This document shows, one piece after another, positions 11,111 through 20,710 of a stretch of DNA of 64,000 nt. The stretch spans positions 1,860,001 to 1,924,000 of the forward strand of contig JBHGNT010000020.1 of assembly GCA_043228905.1 (NCBI GenBank). Direction: 5' to 3'. Made by a program: the position numbers and the translations under genes. Position 1 is the stretch's first letter; every line of letters starts with the position of its first letter. This DNA is from Azolla caroliniana (Eukaryota > Polypodiophyta). Under the pieces are notes generated by a model, which made no database searches, was not told where the DNA came from, and saw only the letters and a list, made by a program, of their open reading frames with translations.

Positions 11111-11650
11111 TGTTACCCCGTACGAGATGTACAGAGAGTCAAGTGTGATGAGCGAGGGTCGAATGTTATCATAATGTTGTTGTGTATGTGTAGGGGGCAT
11201 AAATGTAATTGTGAGTCGATACGTATGTGAACACATGCACAGGTGTGTGCATGTGGATGGATACGAGGAGGTATGAGTGAGTGTCCAATATGAATGCTCT
11301 AGGGGGCTTACTTTGTATCTACCCCCTCTTGTACTATTTAACCCCTTATGGGGAATGAATGAAATATGAATGAACATTTCTCTCTATCTCTCTTTTCATC
11401 TCTCTCTCTCTCTCTCTCTCTTGTCATCTCTCTTCCTATCTCTCTCCCTCAACGTTGAACCCCCTTGGGAGGGGGGTGGAGCCATTCTAGGCACCACCCC
11501 CCACCCCACAATGCTTCTCAACGATTCTCAACATCTTCATGCCAATCTCTCTTACCATCATACTCTCCATTATCTTCGCTATTACGCCATGTCTATCTTT
11601 GTCATTGATAATCATCATCGTCCTTAACCCTAACCCTAAAACGTACAACA
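11111..11650 (+). repeat. 3' LTR of element T
   Basis: It is a near-identical partner of 8609-9151, begins TGTTACCCCG and ends GTACAACA. The flank 11651-11723 before copia D shows no gene. Confidence 0.9.
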
Positions 11651-11723
11651 TCACATAATCTAATACTCAACAAAAAGACAAAGCACATATACAAGGCGCA
11701 ACATATATCTCTAGTTAGAATTC

Positions 11724-12222
11724 GGTCCCTCCGGATGGGATCCAAATTGGACGAGCCGAAGGAAGGAACGGACCGGACAGATCCGGTGTGAACTAGATCT
11801 AGGGACATATCTGTAAACATGTTTCTAGTGTGACTGTCATGGCCACATCTGTAAATAGTCCTAAAGTCATATAAGTATAAATATGACTTAGGGCAATCAC
11901 TTATATGTGTGAATGTCATTATTGTTGTATAGAGAGAGACATAGTGAGAGCGGGAGAGAAACAGAAAGTATATTTTGTTGTAACCGCCGATTGGCAAAGT
12001 CATAGAGCTCGAGGTCATTGCCTCTAAGTCTCGCATTGTACCTTTCCTCTCATAGTGATAGTTGGAGTATGTGGGCTCTCGTGGTTTTTTCCCATTTAGG
12101 GTATTCCATGTTAACATCCGGTGTCCTCTCTGTTGTCTATGTAAGTGTATTAATCTCCATTTCTATTTTGATCTTCCATTGAGTGTCTAAGACTCGGTTG
12201 TGGCCGAGCACTATTCCTCACA
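11724..12222 (+). repeat. 5' LTR of copia D, with primer site
   Basis: The right edge CTCACA is followed at 12226 by TGGTATCAGAGC, the plant initiator-tRNA-Met primer site. Positions 11898-12222 match the truncated 3' LTR at 50290-50607. The left edge is uncertain: resemblance to the E LTR begins at GGTCCCTCCGGATGGGA (about 11724) and the TGTTGGGAGACA start seen in E is absent, so the end may be lost. GTATAAATATGAC near 11874 could be the TATA box. Confidence 0.8.
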
Positions 12223-12246
12223 AGCTGGTATCAGAGCAACCAATAA

Positions 12247-13776
12247 ATGGAAGAGTCATTCGGAAGCATGTTCAAGCTCACCAGCTCGAACTATCCAATG
12301 TGGAAGTCGAAGATGAGGGACATGCTTGTGGTCAAAGATCTCTTGTTGCCGGTACAATTTGGAGACAAGAGGCCGGACAAGATCGATGCCACGACATGGG
12401 AGGTGATGCATATGAAGACGACGACATACATTAGATGCTTCATCGACATGAGCTTGTACAACAACTTTAATGAAGAAAGTAAGGCTCATGCGACCTGGGA
12501 GAAAATCGGTACCATGTTGAAGAGTAAAAATGTTGTAAATCGGGTTTCGGTATTCCAGAAGTTAGTGAGACTCTGGTACCAAGACGGATCTAGCATGGCG
12601 GAGCACATGAATGCATTCCAGGGGCTCATAAATCAAACAACCTCGCAAGAAGTACCTCTAGCTGACGAGGTACTTGTGTTGCTCCTGCTCGGTTCCTTCC
12701 CGGATAGTTGGGAGACGCTAGTTGTCACCTTGGGCAACGCCGGGCCGGAAGGAAAACTGTTGTCCCTAGCAAGGGTAGAATCAAGCTTGCTAGATGAAGA
12801 AGCTCACCGGAAGGACCGAGAGTTCGGAACTGATCCGAAGGCCTTGGTCACGGAAGATGCCCATAACCGAGGATTAGGCCGGAATTGGAGTCCCCAAAAC
12901 CTGGGACAAATTGGGGATGAGGTCGAAGTCAAGGGGAAGGCCCACTTGCTTTTATTGCGGAAAGCCGCGGCACTTCCAGAAGAATTGCCGACACTTCCGG
13001 AAAACCAAAGGGGGAGCCGACATTCCGGAACCGAAGAAGATTTTGGAAAGGAGAGGAACGTCGGCGATCGCGACAAGTGAAGAAGAACTGCTGCTAATCA
13101 CCAAGGAGGGTGAGTTGCATCTTGTCAGCAACAAAACAACATGGGTGGTCGACTCCAGAGCGTCATTCCACCTGAACCCCGACCGGAAGTGCTTCTCATC
13201 GTACAGAGCCGGAGATCACGGTTCTGTCCTGATGTTAAATGAAGGTGCATGCCGAATTGTCGACATAGGAGATGTGTGGTTGAGGACGTCAATTGGGTGC
13301 AAGTTGCTGTTGAAGGATGTCCGACACATTCCGGAGGTTCGGTTGAACCTGATATCAACCGGTCGGCTAGATGATGAAGGCTACACGGGTAGCATCCGGA
13401 ATAGAATCATGAAGTTCAATAGAGGAAGCCTAATCGTGGCTCGAGCCCGGAAGATCAACCCATTCTACCTGATGCATGCCCGAATATGTCGGGAGGAAGT
13501 GAACGTGGCATCCAAAACTGTCGGTGAGCCGTGGCACAGGAGGTTGTGCCACATGAGCTAGAAAGGGATGAGAAGACTTGCCGAAGATAACCCATTCCAG
13601 AGGTGAAAGACGTGCAGCTTGAGAAGTGCACCGACTGCTTGACCGACAAGCAAAACTGAACCTCTTTCCGGCCAAGCCATCGATGAGATGGAATGCACCA
13701 CTAGAACTTGTGCATACCGATGTATGCCAAGTGGACACGAAGTCACATGCCGAATCGCAGTACTTCGTGATGTTTA
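12247..13776 (+). pseudogene. gag, protease and start of integrase of copia D
   Basis: The ATG at 12247 (MEESFGSMFKLTSSNYPMWKSK) opens a UBN2-type copia Gag. A frameshift near 12900 moves into the frame that carries the zinc knuckle CFYCGKPRHFQKNC (about 12950). Protease reads WVVDSRASFH near 13150, where the invariant Gly of DSGAS has become Arg. The GAG-pre-integrase motif WHRRLCHMS ends at a TAG near 13560. Another frame covers LELVHTDVCQVDTKSHAESQYFV, the start of the integrase core, up to the point where E is inserted. The whole is close to E's gag. Confidence 0.88.
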
Positions 13777-14591
13777 TGACGGGAACTCAACGCTCCTTAT
13801 GTGCAACGCTCGCCGACAACCGAGCTTAGAATCATACATAGAAAACAGGAAATAAAGCACGACACGAAGAAGAAACAAGTGCACAGGATGTTTACGTGGA
13901 AAACCCAAACTAAGGGAAAAAACCACGGTAGCCCACAGGCTGCAAACTATCACTACGTTGGAATGTACAAATAGTGAGTTCACGGAGGCAACGACCTCGT
14001 GCTCACGATCTTCGCCACAGGCGGCGGTTACAACAGAGGCAACGACCTCTTTCTCTCTCTCTCTCTCTGTACACTGTTAGGTGCTCTCTCTCTTCTTCTT
14101 GCACCAACAAAAATGACAACAACCACATCTAAAAGTTTTCCCTAAGTCATCTTTATACTAATATGACTTTTCGGCTATTTACAAATATAGCCACGGTGGG
14201 CTCTTCAGAAACATATTTACGAATATGTCTCTTCATCCGGAGAGCATTCCTCACCGGGTCTGTGCCATCCGGCTCTCCGTAGTCGGGTACTCCTCATCCG
14301 GTCCTCACCGGGTCTGCATCATCTGGCTCTCCGTAGCCGGGTACTCCTCATCCGGTCCTCACCGGGTCTGCATCATCCGGCTCTCCGTAGCCGGGTACTC
14401 CTCATCCGGTCTTCACCGGGTCTGCATCATCCGGCTCTCCGTAGCCGGGTACTCCTCATCCAGTCCTCACCGGGTCTGCATCATCCGGCTCTCCGTAGAC
14501 GGGTACTCCTCATACGGTTTCGGCCTCGGCCGAGTTTGTTCATCAGCACTGTTCTTTTCTCTTCCCATCCGGAGGGACCTGTCTCCCAACA
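13777..14591 (-). repeat. 3' LTR of copia E, with five 54-bp tandem repeats
   Basis: This 815-bp LTR is preceded on the minus strand by a purine tract (14592-14604). It contains five tandem copies of a 54-bp unit (about 14252-14521, core CCGGGTCTGCATCATCCGG). The 5' LTR has four. A TATA-like TATAAAGATGAC sits at the position homologous to GTATAAATATGAC elsewhere in the family. Confidence 0.92.
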
Positions 14592-14601
14592 AACTCCCCC
14601 T

Positions 14602-16281
14602 TCACTCCGGCATGGGGTGTCTTACCAGTCCGATCCGCTTCCGGCATGCATCCATCTTGTCGGGTATCAGAACTTTGGTCAGCATATCTGACCCGTTCTC
14701 GGTCGTGTGGATCTTCGTCAGTGCGAACTCCTGGTCATCTACTCTTTCCCGGATCCAGTGATACCTCCGTTGGATATGCTTTGTCCGGGAATGGTAGGCC
14801 GCATTCTTAGCAAGGTGGATGGCACTTTGACTATCGCAATAGAGTCGGTATTCATCTTGCCGGATACCGAGCTCTCCGACGAAGTCCTTCATCCATAGGA
14901 TTTCCTTGCCGGCTTCCACAGCTGCCATGTACTCCGCCTCCGTGGTTGACAATGCAACCGTCTTCTGCAGCCTTGACTGCCACGAAACAGCTCCCCTTGC
15001 ATATGTCATCACATACCCGGATGTAGACCGGCTGGTATCCACATCAGCCAACATGTCCGAATCAGTGAAACCGTCCAGTTGAGGTTTTCCGGAGCCGAAT
15101 CGGAGACACATATTTGAAGTGCCCTTCAAATACCAGAGTATCCATTTGACCGCGTTCCAGTGCTCCTTGCCGGGATTTTTCATGAACCGGCTCACCACTC
15201 CGACTGCGTATCCTATATCCGGTCGGGTACAAACCATTGCATACATCAAGCTCCCGACGGCAGAGGCATATGGAATCTTCATCATATCCGCCTTCTCTAC
15301 TTTCGTCTTCGGGCTTTGCTTGCCGGATAGCTTGCAGTTTGCCGGAAGTGTCGATCCGACCGGTTTCGCTTCTGACATGTTGAACCGGTGAAGCACCTTT
15401 GTCACGTACTTCTCCTGTGACAGCCATAATTGCTTCGCTGACCGGTTCCGGATGATGTGCATCCCCAACATTTGCCTTGCCGGACCCAAGTCTTTCATTG
15501 AGAAGGTCCGGTTGAGAGCCTTCTTCAGCATCCGTATTTTGACTTGGTCACGTCCGACGATCAACATGTCATCCACGTACAGAAGGAGTATCAAGAAGTC
15601 GCTTCCTTCGAACTTCTTCACAAACACGCAGTGATCGGCCTGCGTCTTGTGGTACCCTTGATCAGTCATGAAGGAGTCGAACTTCCGGTACCATTGTCGG
15701 GGAGCCTGCCTCAGTCCGTACAGGCTCTTCTTCAACCTGCATACCAGGTGCTCCTTCCCTTTCTCCACAAATCCTTCCGGTTGCTGCATGTAGATCTCCT
15801 CTTCGAGGTCGCCGTGAAGGAATGTCGTCTTCACGTCTAGCTGCTCTACCTCGAGGTCCATGCTTGCTGCTATACTTAGCACCGTCCGGATGGAGGTCAT
15901 CTTTACTACCGGGGCAAATATCTCGTCGAAGTCCACGCCCTTCTTCTGCTGGAACCCCTTCACCACGATCCTGGCTTTGTGTCTCGGGGGGTTGCCGGCA
16001 TCACCCGGTTTCAACTTGTACACCCACTTGTTTCGGAGTGCCCGCTTTCCTTTCGGCAACTCCACCAATTCGTACGTATGGTTCTCATGCAGGGAATCCA
16101 TCTCGTCCTGCATGGCACTTAACCATTTTCGGCTATGGGTGTCTTCCTTCGCTTCTTCGAAGCTTTCCGGCTCCCCCTCATCGGTCAGCAGAACATGCTC
16201 TACATCCGGAAATCTCCGGGGGGCCCTTCTCTCTCTGAGAGGATATCTCCGTCTTTGGGCTTTGGTGACCGGCTCATCCAT
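14602..16281 (-). CDS. reverse transcriptase and RNase H of copia E (559-codon open frame)
   Basis: This is the uninterrupted C-terminal half of Pol. RT motifs in order are KARIVVKGFQQKKGVDFDEIFAPV, LDVKTTFLHGDLEEEIYMQQPEGF, LYGLRQAPRQWYRKFD and the catalytic LLYVDDMLIVG. RNase H has GFTDSDM, STTEAEYMAAVEAGKEI and LYCDSQSAIHLAKN, so catalytic acids are present, and the frame ends just before the polypurine tract. The frame is separated from integrase by one TAG at 16354-16356, where the flanking residues are Glu-rich, so it is not a true start. Proteins of this kind copy element RNA into DNA in virus-like particles. Confidence 0.93.
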   Translation of the reverse strand: MDEPVTKAQRRRYPLRERRAPRRFPDVEHVLLTDEGEPESFEEAKEDTHSRKWLSAMQDEMDSLHENHTYELVELPKGKRALRNKWVYKLKPGDAGNPPRHKARIVVKGFQQKKGVDFDEIFAPVVKMTSIRTVLSIAASMDLEVEQLDVKTTFLHGDLEEEIYMQQPEGFVEKGKEHLVCRLKKSLYGLRQAPRQWYRKFDSFMTDQGYHKTQADHCVFVKKFEGSDFLILLLYVDDMLIVGRDQVKIRMLKKALNRTFSMKDLGPARQMLGMHIIRNRSAKQLWLSQEKYVTKVLHRFNMSEAKPVGSTLPANCKLSGKQSPKTKVEKADMMKIPYASAVGSLMYAMVCTRPDIGYAVGVVSRFMKNPGKEHWNAVKWILWYLKGTSNMCLRFGSGKPQLDGFTDSDMLADVDTSRSTSGYVMTYARGAVSWQSRLQKTVALSTTEAEYMAAVEAGKEILWMKDFVGELGIRQDEYRLYCDSQSAIHLAKNAAYHSRTKHIQRRYHWIRERVDDQEFALTKIHTTENGSDMLTKVLIPDKMDACRKRIGLVRHPMPE

Positions 16282-16353
16282 TTGCTCTTCATTCGAATCC
16301 GATTCGGGGTCTTGGCCGGTTCCGGTTTCAGCTTCCTCTACTTCTTCTTCAGC

Positions 16354-17332
16354 CTATTCGGTATCCTCACCGTAACCGGCTGGTCCCTCGAGTGCTAACC
16401 GGTCTCTTGCCGGTTGGGTGTGCTCATCGTAGAGTCGATCCTTACCGGTCGACTCGGAGTTCATTATCTTCTTCTCCGACTCCCAATCGGCGAGAGTCTT
16501 GTTCTCCATGAAGATAATATCTCGACTCCGGAATACCTTCTTATCGACCGGGTCCCACACTCGGTAGCCGAACTCATCATCACCGTAGCCGAGGAATATG
16601 CATGGCCGGGTCTTTGGATCTAACTTTCCTCTCCGGTCCTTAGCTACATGCACGTACGCGAGAGACCCGAACACCTTCAGATGCCGGTAGGATACTTCCT
16701 TACCGGTCCACACTCTCTGTGGCGTGTCTCCGTCCAAGGGTACTGAGGGTGATCTATTTATCACATATGTCGCCGTCGAAAGTGCCTCAACCCAAAACTT
16801 CTTGGGTAGTTTTGCATGCGCTAGCATACTCCGGACCCTCTCCATTATGGTCCGGTTCATCATCTCGACCAAGTCTGTTTAGTTCCGGTGTCTTCGACAC
16901 GGTAAATTCGAGCCGGATTCCCTTCGAGCGGCAGTACTCCTCGAACTGCCCCTGGTACTCTCCTCCGTTATCTGCTCGAACCACCTTCAGTTTCCGGCCG
17001 GTTTCTCTTTCCACTCTCGCATGGAGCTCTTTGAAGAAGGATAGCACCTGATCCTTTGTCTTCAGCGGTGTAGCCCACAGCTTCCGGCTGTGGTCATCTA
17101 TGAATGTCACAAAGTACTGCGCTCCGGCATGTGACTTCGCGTCTACTTGACACACATCCGTATGCACCAACTCCAGTGGTGCATTACGTCTCATCGGTGG
17201 CCTTGGTCGGAAGGAGGTCCGGTTCTGCTTACCGGCCAGACAATCAGTGCACTTCTCTAAGTGCACGTTCTTCATTGGAATGAGGTTGTCGTCTGCAAGC
17301 CTCTTCATCCCCTTCTCGCTCATATGACACAA
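16354..17332 (-). pseudogene. integrase of copia E, one frameshift
   Basis: The frame resumes after a TGA that replaces the Trp codon of the WHKRLCHMS motif. The zinc-binding region contains HLEKCTDCLAGKQ. Core motifs are LELVHTDVC and VRADNGGEYQG; a frameshift near 16880 then leads to GLVEMMNRTIMERV with the catalytic Glu intact. The rest (RPCIFLGYGDDEFGYRVWDP, KKVFRSRDIIF) is the usual copia integrase C-terminal part. Apart from the breaks the domain is complete. Confidence 0.9.
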
Positions 17333-17341
17333 CCTCTTGTG

Positions 17342-18649
17342 TCACAGCTCACCAGCAGTGTCGGATGCCACGTTCACTTCTTCCGGACATAACCGGGCAT
17401 TCATTAGGTACAGTGTGTTGACCTTCCGGGCCCGAGCCACAATCAGGCTCCCTTTGCTGAACTTCATGACACCGTTCCGGATGCTACCCGTGTAGCCTTC
17501 ATCATCTAGCCGACCGGCTGATATCAGGTTCAGACGAACCTCCGAAACATGTCGGACATCTCTCAGCAGCAACTTGCATCCGGTTGGTGTCGACAGCCAC
17601 ACGTCTCCTATGCCGAAAATTCGGCATGTACCTTCATTCCCCATCCAGACACAGCCATGATCACCGGTTGAGTAGGATGAGAAGCATTTCCGGTCCGGGG
17701 TAAGGTGGAACGACGCTCCGGAGTCTACCACCCAGGTCATCTCGTCGCCGGCAAGGTTTATCTCACTCTCCTCGGTGATGAGCATCAACTCTTCTTCACT
17801 TGCCGCGATTGCCGTCGTCCCCTTCCGGTCCGGCCCCCTCCGGTCTTTACCGTTCCGGTCCGGGGTCCGCTTCGAATCGGTACCGTCGGTCTCCTTATCT
17901 TTTCGGAAATGCCGACAGTTCTTTTGGAAGTGTCCCGGCTTGCCGCAATAGAAGCAAGTAGGCCTCCTCCTTGACTTTGACCGTGTCCCCGACTTCTCCC
18001 GGTTCTGGGGACTACGGTTTCTTTGTCTTCCGCGTTCCGATTCGGTAAGGAGCGCTTTGGAGTCAGAGCTCGTGTCCTTATCTTTCCGCCGCGCCTCCTC
18101 ATCTAGCAGGCTCGACTTCACTCTTGCTAGGGATAACCTTTTTCCTTCCGGCCCGGCGTTGCCCAAAGTGACAACCAACTTCTCCCAGCTATCCCGGAGG
18201 GAACCGAGCAGGAGTAGCGCTAGTACCTCATCGGCGAGAGGTACTTCCAATGAAGTTGCCTGGTGGATCAGCCCCTGGAAGGCATTCATGTGCTCCGTCA
18301 TGCTGGAGCCATCTTGGTACCGGAGTCTTACAAGCTTCCGGAATACCGAAACCTGATTAACAACATTTTTGTTCTGAAACATTATGCCGATCTTCTCCCA
18401 GAGCTCATGAGCCTTGCTCTCTTCATTGAAGTTGTTGTACAGGCTCATGTCGATGAAGCACCATATGTACGCCGTTGTCTTCATGTGCATCACCTCCCAT
18501 ATCGCGGCGTCGATTTTGTCCGGTCTCTTGTCCCCAAACTGAACCGGCAAGCAGAGGTCTTTAACCACGAACATGTCCCTCATCTTCGACTTCCACACTG
18601 AATAATTGGAGCCGGTGAGCTTGAACATGCCGCCAAATGATTCGTCCAT
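17342..18649 (-). CDS. Gag and protease of copia E (435 aa)
   Basis: The ATG at 18649 is 13 nt beyond the primer site. Residues 1-190 are a UBN2-type Gag (LTGSNYSVWKSKMRDM, MTEHMNAFQGLI, LLLGSLRDSWEKLV). The nucleocapsid knuckle CFYCGKPGHFQKNC is at residues 232-245, after an Arg/Ser-rich stretch. The protease site WVVDSGASFHLTPDR is at 306-320 and complete. The frame ends at a TGA at 17342-17344, inside the GAG-pre-integrase WHKR motif (TGG to TGA). Upstream of that stop nothing is broken, so capsid and protease could still be made. Confidence 0.92.
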   Translation of the reverse strand: MDESFGGMFKLTGSNYSVWKSKMRDMFVVKDLCLPVQFGDKRPDKIDAAIWEVMHMKTTAYIWCFIDMSLYNNFNEESKAHELWEKIGIMFQNKNVVNQVSVFRKLVRLRYQDGSSMTEHMNAFQGLIHQATSLEVPLADEVLALLLLGSLRDSWEKLVVTLGNAGPEGKRLSLARVKSSLLDEEARRKDKDTSSDSKALLTESERGRQRNRSPQNREKSGTRSKSRRRPTCFYCGKPGHFQKNCRHFRKDKETDGTDSKRTPDRNGKDRRGPDRKGTTAIAASEEELMLITEESEINLAGDEMTWVVDSGASFHLTPDRKCFSSYSTGDHGCVWMGNEGTCRIFGIGDVWLSTPTGCKLLLRDVRHVSEVRLNLISAGRLDDEGYTGSIRNGVMKFSKGSLIVARARKVNTLYLMNARLCPEEVNVASDTAGEL

Positions 18650-18678
18650 TTTCTGTGTCGTTTCGCTCTGATACCACT

Positions 18679-19443
18679 TGATGGGAACTCAACGCTCCTT
18701 ATGCGCAACGCTCGCCGACAACCGAGCTTAGAATCATACACAGAAAACAGGAAATAAAGCACGACACGAAGAAGAAACGAGTGCACAGGATGTTTACATG
18801 GAAAACCCAAACTAAGGGAAAAAAACCACGGCAGCCCACAGGCTACAAACTATCACTACGTTGGAATGTACAAACAGTGAGTTCACGGAGGCAACGACCT
18901 CGTGCTCACGATCTTCGCCACAAGCGGCGGTTACAACAGAGGCAGCGACCTCTTTCTCTCTCTCTCACTCTCTCTGTACACTGTTACGAGCTCTCTCTCT
19001 TCTTCTTGCACCAACAAAAATGACAACAACCACATCTAAAAGTTTGCCCTAAGTCATATTTATACTAATATGACTTTTCGGCTATTTACAAATATAGGCA
19101 CAGTGGGCTCTTCAGAAACATATTTATGAATATGTCTCTTCATCCGGAGAGCATTCCTCACCGGGTCTGCGCCATCCGGCTCTCCGTAGCCGGGTACTCC
19201 TCATCCGGTCCTCACCGGGTCTGCATCATCCAGCTTTCCGTAGCCGGGTACTCCTCATCCGGTCCTCACCAGGTCTGCATCATCCGGCTCTCCGTAGCCG
19301 GGTACTCCTCATCCGGTCCTCACCGGGTCTGCATCATCCGGCTCTCCGTAGACGGGTACTCCTCATACGGTTTCGGCCTCGGCCGAGTTTGTTCATCAGC
19401 ACTGTTCTTTTCTCTTCCCATCCGAGGGACCTGTCTCCCAACA
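18679..19443 (-). repeat. 5' LTR of copia E, with four 54-bp tandem repeats
   Basis: On the minus strand it reads TGTTGGGAGACAGG to GTTCCCATCA, followed at once by AGTGGTATCAGAGCG. Four 54-bp units lie at about 19157-19373. Similarity with 13777-14591 is high but visibly below that of element G's LTRs. Confidence 0.92.
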
Positions 19444-20277
19444 GTTTATAGACGACAACATCTGGAAGCTGTGGGTCTCACCACTGAAGACGAAGGACCA
19501 AGTATTATCCGTCTTCAAGGACTTCCACGCGAGAGTGGAAAGGGAAACCAACTGGAAGTTGAAGGCGGTTTGAGCGGACAATGGAGGAGAATATTGCCGA
19601 TCGAAGGGAATCCGGCTCGAATTCACTGTGCCGAAGACACCAAAGCTAAACGGATTGGCCAAAAGGATGAACCAGACCATAATGGAGAGAGTCTGGACTA
19701 TGCTGGCACATGCCAAGTTGCCCAAGACATTTTGGGTTGAGGGGTCGATGACGGTGACGTATGTGATAAACAAATCACCCTCAACACCCTTGGACAGAGA
19801 CACACTGCAGAGGGTATGGACCAGTAAAGACACGTCTTACCGGCATCTGAGGGTGTTCGATTGTCTCGCTTACGTGTATGTTGCAAAGGACAAGAGAGCA
19901 AAGTTGATTCCGAAGTCCCGACCATGCATATTCCTTGGATACGGCAATGATGACTTCAGATATCGAGTGTGGGACGTGGTCGACAAGAAGGTCTTCCGGA
20001 GTTGAGACATAGTCCTCATGGAAGACAAGAACATTGCCGACTGGGAGTCGAAGAAGAAGATAGTGGAGTCCGGGTCGACTGATAGAGATCGGTCAAAAGA
20101 TACAAGGACTCATCTAGTTGGAAGCCGGATGACACTCAAAGAACCGACCGGATTCGGACAAAGACCCAACCAATCGAAGAAGAATCGGTCACAGGAACCG
20201 GAAAAGACCCCGAATCGGATTCGGATGAAGAACAAACGAAGGAACCAGTGGTCGAGAACCAAGGAAGAAGATATCCT
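19444..20277 (+). pseudogene. integrase segment of copia D
   Basis: This continues D after the GTTTA duplication: FIDDN, KLWVSPLKTKDQVLSVFKDF. Then ADNGGEY-like sequence and GLAKRMNQTIMERV follow near 19650, where the catalytic Glu is Lys. RPCIFLGYGNDDFRYRVWD and KKVFRS end at a TGA (TCTTGA, expected Arg codon) near 20003; a Lys/Arg/Glu-rich tail then reaches EEDILV. C cuts in at 20278, before the RYPLKERRAP-type sequence found again at 48992. Confidence 0.87.
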
Positions 20278-20610
20278 TGTTGGGAATGTCGTCATCTGAT
20301 GCGGAACAAGATCAACACTCCTCGTGTGGAAGATCATAACTAAATACAAGATCACAATGTATTGATGACAACATAGACATCAAAACATGAATGCAACTAG
20401 TGCGTTAGAGAGAGAGAGAGAGAGTTAGGCACAACTCAATAATCTTGCAATAGCCACAAAAAGGCAACAACTATAACTAGGTTACAAAGTCAGTTTATAT
20501 ACTGACTAACTTAGGGCAACTGTCATTCTCACTATTTACATAAGTAGCCTAAGCCTAGTGTGTACAAAGGAGATGGTGTGAATACGTCCATTAAAAGCCC
20601 ATATTCAACA
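20278..20610 (-). repeat. 3' LTR of copia C
   Basis: A 333-bp copy reading TGTTGGGAATGTCG to TATTCAACA on the plus strand. On the minus strand the purine tract ATTACGGGGGAGTG stands just before it. It holds a short (GA)n tract at 20406-20424, much shorter than in the partner LTR. Confidence 0.93.
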
Positions 20611-20710
20611 CTCCCCCGTAATGGGCGTATACATCTGAAATCTGTAAACCGAAATGAATTTACAATACAGATTGATACAAGGTTTCCGAACAATCGAGAA
20701 TTCGTTCAAG

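Larger units (their letters stand above)
8609..11650 (+). mobile_element. non-autonomous LTR retrotransposon T (3.0 kb)
   Basis: Two direct repeats of about 540 bp (8609-9151 and 11111-11650) start TGTTACCCCGTACG and end ACGTACAACA. A candidate primer site, TGGCGACCACAATGGG, starts at 9157, six bases inside the 5' LTR. The internal 1.96 kb encodes no recognisable Gag or Pol, so the element would need proteins in trans. By eye the LTRs differ at three bases and two short indels, so the insertion looks recent. The 5-bp flanks, TCAAG and TCACA, do not match well. The last 40 internal bases resemble those of gypsy A. A T-type LTR piece also lies at 46044-46298. Confidence 0.88.
13777..19443 (-). 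mobile_element. Ty1/copia retrotransposon E, nearly intact
   Basis: This is a 5.7-kb element on the minus strand flanked by the duplication GTTTA (13772-13776 and 19444-19448). The LTRs read TGTTGGGAGACAGG to TTCCCGTCA/TTCCCATCA. The primer site TGGTATCAGAGC lies just inside the 5' LTR (18662-18676), and a polypurine tract GAAGGGGGAGTTTG just before the 3' LTR. The coding region has only two nonsense changes and one frameshift, in an otherwise recognisable gag-PR-IN-RT-RH order. It inserted into a relative of its own family (D). Confidence 0.95.

Noticed and set aside
14225-14761. ORF with 18-residue HRVCIIRLSVAGYSSSGP repeats
   Set aside because: It is the 54-bp LTR minisatellite of E read in a frame whose unit length is a multiple of three; the same occurs at 19126-19740.
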